In this document: one piece after another, positions 53,649 through 60,994 of the stretch
Position numbering within the stretch: the stretch's first letter is position 1
Layout of the letters: the number at the start of each line of letters is the position of its first letter
Origin: Candidatus Poribacteria bacterium WGA-3G
GTDB taxonomy: Bacteria; Poribacteria; WGA-4E; WGA-3G
Direction of reading: 5' to 3'
Assembly (NCBI GenBank): GCA_000406005.1
Contig: ASZN01000004.1
Coordinates: 54,523-118,522 of the forward strand
DNA: 64,000 nt
Notes under the pieces: model-generated
What the model saw: the letters and a program-made list of their open reading frames with translations, nothing else
Told to the model about the DNA's origin: nothing
Database searches by the model: none
Program-made: the position numbers and the translations under genes

Positions 53649-54698
53649 ATGAAAAAGCACCTGTTTTTATATGCGATGCTGCTCAACTGTTTCTTTATCT
53701 CTTTCGGATTCGCACAAGAGAGTTGTCCTGCGTGAAGCAATCCTATCTTACCGCCGAGCGGTTTGATGAACGAAGTCAGTTTGGCTTCAAAAGAGGTAGA
53801 CCAGTTTCGAATCAATGTTAATATGTTAGTATCCCCTGATGCGCAAGGTGGACATCTCGAATCCAGAGGTCTGTCATCAACAAGGGGAGTTGTGGATGCT
53901 CCGTTGCATCGGCACCACGTGGCATTAAGTACTTATCGGATTGATGTCGGGGTACAATATCTGTTTAGCGACCGATGGTCACTGCAGGCGACTGTTCCGT
54001 ATGCTGTCAGAGACCAAGAAGCGAGCATTGAATGGATTGATCCGGTGAGTCCTGAAGAGAGACAAGCGATCTTACGGAGCCGAGACATTCATCACCGAAA
54101 TGAGACCTATACTGGATTCTCGGATGCGGATATGTTTTTAGGGTATAGAATGCGTGGGTTCTTCAAAACGGATGACGTGTTATCTGTTCGGTTAGGTACG
54201 ACGATTCCGATCGGCAAAACCGAGGAAAATCCGTGGGAACTTGGGGATGCCGGTATTGAGCACCTCCATATTCAGTTCGGTACCGGTACTTTTAACCCGA
54301 TTGCCAGTTTGCAGTACAATTTGCCGCTATACCGTGGTCTGACGATGACTGCATCCGCGCGTGGCATGTTTCCATTCTACGAAAACAGCAAGGCTTATCG
54401 AGGATCCGCTGAGTTGGGCTGGACAGCTGGCTTTACGTATCGTCTTTTCGATTGGTTCTCATTTAGCGGGAACTATCTCGGATTTTATCAATCCTCTGCC
54501 GCTTGGGCAGGAGAACGCGATATCAATACAGGTTTGCGTTACAGCATGGCGGCATTCGGTATGTCCTTAGCAACATTTGAAGGTATTTCCGTATCTGCTA
54601 ATGTTATGTTCCCGTTGACGCAAGAAACCCTTTACGATGAAAGCGATGCGATTGAATTCGGCACTTTAGTCTCTTTAACGACATCCTATTTATTCTAA
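53649..54698 (+). CDS. Outer-membrane barrel protein with in-frame UGA after its signal peptide
   Basis: From the ATG at 53649 (TTGGAAG upstream) the frame reads MKKHLFLYAMLLNCFFISFG, FAQESCPA, then TGA at 53733-53735 (codon 29), then SNPILPPSGLMNEVSLASKE and on without a stop to 54698. If the UGA is read, the product has 349 residues: a signal peptide and a beta-barrel (RIDVGVQYLFSDRWSLQATV, VRLGTTIPIGKTEENPWELG) ending in Phe, as in outer-membrane 'transporter/phenol-pathway' barrels. The only start after the UGA (TTG-ATG at 53763) has no ribosome binding site and would give a barrel with no export signal. The UGA sits where a CPAC pair would be expected. It could encode selenocysteine or be a nonsense mutation. 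Confidence 0.65.
53733..53767 (+). promoter_or_regulatory. SECIS-like hairpin behind the in-frame UGA
   Basis: Nine bases after the UGA a stem-loop can form: ATC-TT-ACCGC (53745-53754), loop CGA (53755-53757), GCGGT-TT-GAT (53758-53767). Eight base pairs flank a symmetric 2x2 U-U internal loop. The apical loop is small, has G in its second position, and begins 20 nt after the UGA, which fits the loose bacterial SECIS rules as I know them. Confidence 0.4.
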
Positions 54699-54862
54699 GA
54701 GGCGATGACCGTTGGCATGTTACGCTAACTAACAAGTGTCATTTGAGTTGTGTTGTGCAGTGTGTTGTATCTGTCTGTCAGCACACCCTACGAATCCCGG
54801 CAAGAGATTTTCGTGTAACGATGCCGGACAACCAATAAGGCAGAATTAAAAAGGAGAAACAG

Positions 54863-55498
54863 ATGAAAACGAAATTGACGCGACGAATCGTCGCATCTTT
54901 CTTGGCGGTCCTATCCGTGCTACTCTTCTCGATTTTTTCCATTAATGCGGAGGACGCGCACGAACATAATAAGGCTCATCAACACGGTGATCACTCAACA
55001 GCAGCCGATGGTGAAAAAGTGCGCTGTGCAATGTTTGGCATGGTGATGAAGGCTTCAGCAATGGTCAAAGTCGAACAGAACGGGAAAGCCTACTACTTTT
55101 GCAACGAGATGCAGGCAGAGATGTTCAAGGCGAATCCGGATAAGTATCTCCAAACAATTTCGGTCGGAAATTTGACATTTGATGTCAATGTCCTAACGAC
55201 AGATTTTTATAAGAAGATGATGTCGCACATGGGAATGGGAGGCATGATCAAAACCGACGAGATTAAGGGAAAAACGCACTATTTCAGTATATACCCGACG
55301 CATGATCATGGAGAGATTGCGTTAGGTGATGTTAAACTCGCCGTTCAGGTTACCAATGCTGAAGGTGAGACGAAGATGGCACTCCTGAAATATAGCAAAA
55401 TGATGCACACCTACGAAGGGTTCATTACTATGCCGAAAGGCAAAGAACATGATGTCCGTGTTCGCGTAACGACCGCAGCTGTCAAGATTTCACTTTAA
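54863..55498 (+). CDS. Periplasmic His-rich YHS-domain protein
   Basis: The 211-residue protein starts at 54863 behind AAAGGAGAAA. Residues 1-29 form a signal peptide. A His-rich segment follows (DAHEHNKAHQHGDHS). Residues 53-95 resemble a YHS or TRASH-like metal domain: VRCAMFGMVMKASAMVKVEQ, then YYFCNEMQAEMFKANPDKYL, with paired Cys. The C-terminal half is beta-rich with THDHGE and methionine pairs (MMSHMGMGGM). Met, His and Cys ligands point to copper or silver. It is placed in the efflux cluster. Confidence 0.75.
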   Translation: MKTKLTRRIVASFLAVLSVLLFSIFSINAEDAHEHNKAHQHGDHSTAADGEKVRCAMFGMVMKASAMVKVEQNGKAYYFCNEMQAEMFKANPDKYLQTISVGNLTFDVNVLTTDFYKKMMSHMGMGGMIKTDEIKGKTHYFSIYPTHDHGEIALGDVKLAVQVTNAEGETKMALLKYSKMMHTYEGFITMPKGKEHDVRVRVTTAAVKISL

Positions 55499-55499
55499 G

Positions 55500-55580
55500 G
55501 GTTGTCAGTTGCTGGTTATCAGTTATCGGTTAAAGAGTGGCTAATTTAATAAACCCTCTCTTAACTGACGACTGATAACT
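55500..55580. repeat. GTTATCAGTT-type inverted repeat element
   Basis: GTTATCAGTTATCGGTTAAA near 55513 and its imperfect inverse (TCTTAACTGACGACTGATAA near 55557) enclose a short centre. A related element lies at 57167-57252 inside a coding sequence. Confidence 0.65.
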
Positions 55581-55584
55581 ATTA

Positions 55585-55793
55585 ATAGGACTTACGCATT
55601 TTTTCATGAAATCCTACGGAATATGTGAGTCAGGCGGGGTTAATGAAGATTAATTTATTAATTCGGTAATATTGGAACGTGCGATGAATCGCACTACTAC
55701 GAACCTGCCCGTTTATTCATTGCCCGTCAATTACCGATTTATTTTCTTAAACTTCATCAAACCCCGCTTGCATGGGGTGTGCGTAAGTCCTAT
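55585..55793. repeat. Longer TAGGACTTACGCA-ended element with an inner repeat
   Basis: ATAGGACTTACGCA and TGCGTAAGTCCTAT bound 209 bp. Inside lies part of the GTTCGTAGTAG family (GTGCGATGAATCGCAC and CTACTACGAAC at about 55683-55704), and an arm-like GCGGGGTT...AACCCCGC pair. One repeat family appears inserted in, or captured by, the other. It sits directly upstream of the TolC-family gene. Confidence 0.7.
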
Positions 55794-55811
55794 ATTAACA
55801 AGGAGGCGACA

Positions 55812-57167
55812 ATGCGTGGCGTTAGTTTACTATACCAAGTGGCGTTAGTTGTTATCGGGAGTATGATAGTGTTAAATGCTTTGATGCCGAGAGAAGCACA
55901 AGGGATGACCCAAGAAGTGTCAACGCCAGAGCAAACTACCGATGTGACAACTCTATTTGCTGAAACGCTTGAGCTGCCACGCCTCATTCAGGTTGCCGTT
56001 GAACGGAGTCCAAAGGTTAGTGCCGCAAAGGCACGGTGGCAGGCGACAATTGAACAGTACCCGCAGGTGACAGCATTGCCGGATCCGATGTTCATGTATG
56101 GCTATTACATGCGAAGCGTTGAAACAAGGGTTGGACCGCAACGCCATCGGATTAGCTTTTCACAAACATTTCCATACCCGGGAACCCTTGACGCAGCCGG
56201 AGAAGTTGTCAAAAAGGCGGTTGAAATCGCGCGCGTGAAGCATGAACAGGTCATACGTAATCTTATTGTTGATCTGAAACTGAGTTATCATGAGTTGGCG
56301 TATCTTCAACGGGCAGCCGAACTGACGCGGCAAAATCACGACTTGGTTGCCTCTATTCTCGCCATTGCCACCACACGCTATGCCGAAGGAAAAACGACAC
56401 TCAATGATGTACTGAAGGCACAAAGCCAACTTGCACAGTTGGAATATGATCTCGTCCTGTTAGAGGAATTGCAGCGCGTTGAACATGCGAACATCAAGGG
56501 GATCCTCTCAATTCCTTCAGCAACTTCGTTGGGTACGACAATGCCTGTTCCCTACGAGTCGCTTGATGTCGGATTGGCTGATATAGAGAGACAGGCATTA
56601 GCAAAGCGGCAGGAGTTGCGAATTGCGGCACTAACTATTGAGAAAGCCACCGAGGGAATTGCGCTTGCCGAACTCCAAACCAAACCGATGCTTAAACTTG
56701 ATTTGATGACAATAGAGACGGGTGAAGCGTTGATGTTCGGTGTGCCGGATAACGGTAAAAACCCATTTAGCATCGGTGTCGGTGTGACAATTCCGTGGTC
56801 AAGTTTGAAGAACAGTAGTAAAGTTCGCGAGGCTCAACAAAATCGTGAGGCAGTCGCAGCGAATAAACACGTCTTGGAGGACGAAACGAAGGTCGCGCTC
56901 CGAAAAGTTTACTTTCGTCTTGAAAATGCGAAGCGGCTTGTCGAACTCTATGAAACTACACTTATTCCGCAGGCGGGTGCTGCTATTGAAGTCGCTGAGA
57001 CGTGGCATCAGGAAGGTCCCAAAAGCATCGCGGGATTTCTTGAGACGCAGAGCGTTTGGTTGAATTTTAATCTCGCTCGGCTGCGTGCGATCGCAGACTA
57101 TCAACAGAATCTCGCTCGGTTAGAGCAGTTAGTTGGAGGAAAGATCGATGATTCACACATTGAATAG
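55812..57167 (+). CDS. TolC-family outer-membrane efflux protein (CusC-like)
   Basis: The start at 55812 has AAGGAGG eleven bases upstream, giving 451 residues. It has a signal peptide (about 1-33), then the two outer-membrane-factor repeats rich in long helices: LIQVAVERSPKVSAAKARWQ, ARVKHEQVIRNLIVDLKLSY, ILAIATTRYAEGKTTLNDVL, and in the second half KVREAQQNREAVAANKHVLE. TolC trimers form the exit channel of tripartite pumps. Family cues (position before a CusB- and CusA-like pair) suggest heavy-metal efflux. Confidence 0.85.
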   Translation: MRGVSLLYQVALVVIGSMIVLNALMPREAQGMTQEVSTPEQTTDVTTLFAETLELPRLIQVAVERSPKVSAAKARWQATIEQYPQVTALPDPMFMYGYYMRSVETRVGPQRHRISFSQTFPYPGTLDAAGEVVKKAVEIARVKHEQVIRNLIVDLKLSYHELAYLQRAAELTRQNHDLVASILAIATTRYAEGKTTLNDVLKAQSQLAQLEYDLVLLEELQRVEHANIKGILSIPSATSLGTTMPVPYESLDVGLADIERQALAKRQELRIAALTIEKATEGIALAELQTKPMLKLDLMTIETGEALMFGVPDNGKNPFSIGVGVTIPWSSLKNSSKVREAQQNREAVAANKHVLEDETKVALRKVYFRLENAKRLVELYETTLIPQAGAAIEVAETWHQEGPKSIAGFLETQSVWLNFNLARLRAIADYQQNLARLEQLVGGKIDDSHIE

Positions 57168-58848
57168 TTTTCAGTTTTCAGTTTTCAGTTTTCAGTCACA
57201 AGAAGGTTTTGTTAAACCATATCCGTCTTTAACTGGCAACCGACGACTGAAAGAAAATCTGCGTGAGCAGATTTTCGTACCGACAACCCTTAAAATCGGT
57301 CTCATAATACTGACTGTTCTGGTAAGTGGGTGTGCGAATCATCAACTGGAAACATACCGAGCATTGCGTGATACGAAAATACAACAACCTGCCTATTATC
57401 ATACGGAAATAGAAAAAAATATCCCTGAGACTGAAAGTGAGCCGACCGTAGAACGAGACCCGTTTCTCAGTGAAATTGAGGCGAAGGTGCTGAAATACCA
57501 GAAACAGTGGAAAGCGCAATTAGAGAGCGAAACACCGATGCCAAATCTGTTTTACGATCTTTCAACAGATACCATGAAGGCACATCGGCAATTGGCAACG
57601 TCCCCTGAAGCCTCAAGAGCTCGGCTTGCTGAACCTATCACGTTGGAACTCCTTGTCGGACTTGGGTACGAATGGAGCACAGGGTTGAAATCTGCCCGTG
57701 AAAAAATTCGGGCGGTCCTGGAGCAATATCCGCAATCTGTCTATTTGGAGAATGTGTTACGTCAGTATAACGCTTTCACGAAACAACTCGATACGAAAGT
57801 TGGACCGATGCGCCATAAAGAGATGATGGCAATGGAATTCCCGTTTCCTGATACCTTAGCGTTGAAAGGACAGATTATTACTGAAGATGTGCTAATTGCG
57901 CAAAAAGAGTTTGAAATCGCCCTGCGAGATCTGGTGACCGAAATCAGGTTAGCTTACTACGATTATCTTTTTCTTGTTGAGGCGACCCGTATTAACGAAG
58001 AAAATCGGAAATTACTACAGCAGATGATTGCTATTGCCCAGGCGAAGTTTCGTGTCGGACAGGGAAAATATTCAAATGTTATTATGGCGCAGGTGGAGTT
58101 ATCGAAATTGGCGAATGTGATTATTACGCTTGAACAACAACGAGAAACTATCATTGCGCGTCTTAATACGTTATTGAACGCTTCCGCGGATTTGCCGTTA
58201 GGAATCCCTATGCCAATTAAAGAAGAACGTGTTATATCTACTTTGGCTGAGTTGTATGAATTAGCGGTTCAGAAACGCCAAGAAATCCAAAAGCAGAAGT
58301 TGGTAATCAGTAAAATGGGTTTAGTTGTGGAAATGGCGAAACGGATGACGTATCCTGACCCGACCCTCGGTGCAAGTTACTTTGAGAACCGGAGCATGGC
58401 GGACTTGAAACACACAGAAAAGATGCCGATGACTTTTATGACACAACGCACATTAAATCCGACAAATACGGCATGGTTCGGACACCGAGATTCGTACATC
58501 CGTGAAATGGACGTAAAGATTGAAGCGATGGCGCATAAGATTAAAGACCTTGAGAACAGTCTCCATTTTGTTGTGAAAAAGCATCATTTTGGAATGGAAA
58601 CCGCAAATCGGAGTATTCGCCTCTATCGCCAGACGCTGCTTCCGCAAGCACAGCAAGCGTTGGATGCCGCGAATACAGCCTATCAAGCGGCACAAATTGA
58701 TTTTTTGAGTTTTCTTGATGCGCAGCGCACTTTGTTAAATTTGAGAATTGAAGAGCAGCGAGCGTTACGAGATTATCGCCACCATCTCGCGCAGTTAGAG
58801 CAGGCAGTTGGCACGATCTTGCCTAAACAACCACTGATCCGAGAGTAG
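57148..58848 (+). CDS. Second TolC-family protein, lipoprotein type, with repeat-derived N-terminus
   Basis: The ATG at 57148 has GGAGGAAAG upstream and overlaps the end of the previous gene by 20 bp, giving 566 residues. A lipobox signal (LKIGLIILTVLVSGCANH) begins only at about residue 47. The 45 residues before it (NSFQFSVFSFQSQEGF...) are encoded by a GTTTTCAG-type dispersed repeat. The body is an outer-membrane factor (LEQYPQSVYLENVLRQYNAF, EFEIALRDLVTEIRLAYYDY, AKFRVGQGKYSNVIMAQVEL). Two TolC genes in a row suggest alternative exit channels or a lipoprotein partner. Whether the long N-terminus still permits export is unclear. Confidence 0.8.
   Translation: MIHTLNSFQFSVFSFQSQEGFVKPYPSLTGNRRLKENLREQIFVPTTLKIGLIILTVLVSGCANHQLETYRALRDTKIQQPAYYHTEIEKNIPETESEPTVERDPFLSEIEAKVLKYQKQWKAQLESETPMPNLFYDLSTDTMKAHRQLATSPEASRARLAEPITLELLVGLGYEWSTGLKSAREKIRAVLEQYPQSVYLENVLRQYNAFTKQLDTKVGPMRHKEMMAMEFPFPDTLALKGQIITEDVLIAQKEFEIALRDLVTEIRLAYYDYLFLVEATRINEENRKLLQQMIAIAQAKFRVGQGKYSNVIMAQVELSKLANVIITLEQQRETIIARLNTLLNASADLPLGIPMPIKEERVISTLAELYELAVQKRQEIQKQKLVISKMGLVVEMAKRMTYPDPTLGASYFENRSMADLKHTEKMPMTFMTQRTLNPTNTAWFGHRDSYIREMDVKIEAMAHKIKDLENSLHFVVKKHHFGMETANRSIRLYRQTLLPQAQQALDAANTAYQAAQIDFLSFLDAQRTLLNLRIEEQRALRDYRHHLAQLEQAVGTILPKQPLIRE
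57167..57252. repeat. TTTTCAG tandem and inverted repeat inside the TolC lipoprotein gene
   Basis: Four to five direct copies of a 7-bp unit (TTTTCAG) run from about 57169 to 57198. The far end (TCTTTAACTGGCAACCGACG, ACTGAAAG) resembles the right arm of the element at 55500-55580. It lies between the start codon and the signal peptide codons and keeps the frame open. Confidence 0.65.
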
Positions 58849-58955
58849 TTTTTCCTTGGGCAAGATTTTAGTGTCCCTTGATTCCTAATTTCTTCTCGGA
58901 GTCCCGTATTTGGCGTAAAAAAACGACAACGCAAACGATACAAGGAGTTCACAAA

Positions 58956-60932
58956 ATGCCTAAAAATTTTTGCCTCGCAACCGCCCTGATAATTACTGTG
59001 TTATTCATATTCGGGTGTGGTCAACAAGAGAAAGCCGAAACGGAGGAGCCTGTTGGTGAAAAACGTGAAACAATACCAGAGAACACATCCAGCATTGATG
59101 AACACGCTGCTCATACGCCAACTGAAAAACGTGAAACGACATCGGAGGACATGTCCGGCATGGATGAACACGCTGCCCACGACCATGCACCGATGGCGGC
59201 ATCCTCAGATGCAGCAAAAACAATTGGGTTTTGGACTTGTGTGATGCACCCGACAGTCAAGATGCAAGAATCTGGCAGTTGTCCAGTTTGTAAAATGGAA
59301 TTGATCCCTATTTATGAAGGTTCAGGATTGGAACTAACGGAGCAACAGAAAGCCCTGATTCCAGTACGCACTGAACCCGTCGCTTTCCGAGAAGTTTCGC
59401 GTGAAATTCGGACCGTTGGTGTTCTGGATTATAACGAAACCCGTATGGCTTACGCTTCAACACGCATTTCTGGGTGGATTGAGGACTTGCACATCGATTT
59501 CACAGGTATCAGAGTGCGTGAAGGTGATGAGCTCTTGTCCATCTACAGTCCGGAATTGGTCACGGCACAAGAGGAATATTTGACGGCACTTAAAAGTATT
59601 GAGGAACTTCAAAATACAGAATACGCGGAACTGCGCAGATCCGTTGAACAGACCGTTGCCGCTGCGAAATCCAAACTTGAATTATACGGACTGACCTTAA
59701 GCCAGGTGGAAGATATCCGCAACCGTGGAGAAGTCAGTACGACTTTACCGCTCTTTGCGCCGATGGCTGGCACTGTGGTTCACATGAACGTCACGCAGGG
59801 TCAACACGTGAACAAGGGCATGAATCTTTACCACATTGCCGACCTTAATAGTTTATGGATTATGGCGGACGTTTACGAATATGAGCTACCGTGGATTTAC
59901 ATGGGGCAGGCAGTTGAAATTACTGCGCAATCGATGCCGGGGTTAACGTTCCCTGGAAAAGTCACCTATATCTATCCATTCTTTGATGCGCAAACACGCA
60001 CGCAGAAGGTCCAGATAGAAGTCACCAATCCGACTGGGCGGCTCCGTCCAGGGATGTATGTGACGCTGCAACTAAAACCGACGCTTGCAGAAATCTATAC
60101 CCAAGGCGCCATCTCAAAAGCCCCGTATGCATGCCCGATGCATCCGTGGGTTACGTCTGAGCATCCGGGTGAATGTGAGATATGTGACATGGCTCTGGAA
60201 CCGACACACGCCGATGTTATTGGTACTGAAGCGGAGGGGAAGTGGGTCTGCCCGATGCATCCGGAGGTGCAGTCTGACGAGTTTGGAGAGTGTTCTATCT
60301 GTGGTATGGACCTTGTCGAAAGAGCGGAGGTATCTACTCCGACGGAGACGACCGCATCTGGGTGGGTCTGCCCGATGCATCCGGAGGTGCAGTCTGATGA
60401 ATTTGGAGAGTGTTCTATCTGTGGTATGGACCTTGTTGAGAAACAGTCGGTTGCAGCTGGCGCGCATTCTCACGCCCATCAACACGCGCCCTCGCCTTCC
60501 GTCCGGGCAGATCAGCCGCCACTGATTTTCAAATACGTCTGCCCTGACCATCCAGATGCGTATGCGACGGTCCCAGGGCTATGTCCACGTGATGGAAAAC
60601 CGCTCCGCATGACAGGTGAAGTTCTAACTATCCCCAAGAGTGCAGTCATTGACACCGGTTTACGAAAAATAGTTTTCGTGGATCGCGGTGAATCGGGTTA
60701 TGAACAGATTGAAGTTGAGGTAGGTCCCGAAGCTTGGGGGGCATCCGGGGACGCAAAAACCAAACGTCGATACTATCCTATTGTTAGCGGGCTTACCCCT
60801 GACGATAGGGTTGTCACCCATGGCAACTTCTTGATAGATTCACAGACACAATTAACAGGCTCTGCATCCGGTGCTTATGGTGGGGCACTCGGCGGCGAAG
60901 AAGAATCAAAACCGCCTGTCCATCAACATTAG
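58956..60932 (+). CDS. CusB-like RND adaptor with five heavy-metal-binding modules
   Basis: The start at 58956 has AAGGAG ten bases upstream, giving 658 residues. Lipobox: VLFIFGCGQQ. A His/Met-rich linker with a repeated MDEHAAH unit follows. The adaptor core is recognisable (RVREGDELLSIYSPELVTAQ, HVNKGMNLYHIADLNSLWIM, NPTGRLRPGMYVTLQLKP). Heavy-metal-binding modules of the C-x-M-H-P...C-x-x-C/D type occur near residue 92 (TCVMHPTVKMQESGSCPVC), 388 (ACPMHPWVTSEHPGECEIC), 429 and 469 (VCPMHPEVQSDEFGECSICG, twice), and 526 (VCPDHPDAYATVPGLCPRDG). The modules probably hand copper or silver ions to the pump. Most homologues have one or two. Confidence 0.9.
   Translation: MPKNFCLATALIITVLFIFGCGQQEKAETEEPVGEKRETIPENTSSIDEHAAHTPTEKRETTSEDMSGMDEHAAHDHAPMAASSDAAKTIGFWTCVMHPTVKMQESGSCPVCKMELIPIYEGSGLELTEQQKALIPVRTEPVAFREVSREIRTVGVLDYNETRMAYASTRISGWIEDLHIDFTGIRVREGDELLSIYSPELVTAQEEYLTALKSIEELQNTEYAELRRSVEQTVAAAKSKLELYGLTLSQVEDIRNRGEVSTTLPLFAPMAGTVVHMNVTQGQHVNKGMNLYHIADLNSLWIMADVYEYELPWIYMGQAVEITAQSMPGLTFPGKVTYIYPFFDAQTRTQKVQIEVTNPTGRLRPGMYVTLQLKPTLAEIYTQGAISKAPYACPMHPWVTSEHPGECEICDMALEPTHADVIGTEAEGKWVCPMHPEVQSDEFGECSICGMDLVERAEVSTPTETTASGWVCPMHPEVQSDEFGECSICGMDLVEKQSVAAGAHSHAHQHAPSPSVRADQPPLIFKYVCPDHPDAYATVPGLCPRDGKPLRMTGEVLTIPKSAVIDTGLRKIVFVDRGESGYEQIEVEVGPEAWGASGDAKTKRRYYPIVSGLTPDDRVVTHGNFLIDSQTQLTGSASGAYGGALGGEEESKPPVHQH
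60242..60436. repeat. Recent 120-bp-period duplication in the CusB-like gene
   Basis: A 75-bp block at 60242-60316 recurs at 60362-60436 with two mismatches, both silent (GACGAG to GATGAA). The period is exactly 120 bp (40 codons). Flanking linkers differ, so only the metal-binding module is duplicated. Confidence 0.9.
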
Positions 60933-60994
60933 TCTCAAGATTTCTTTACTCTTGATATGCTATTCAAGCACATCTACAAGAAGCGAGAGAAAAC

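Noticed and set aside
53763..54698. Annotating the barrel gene from the internal TTG-ATG start
   Set aside because: It has no ribosome binding site and would leave an outer-membrane barrel without a signal peptide, which lies in frame just upstream of the UGA.
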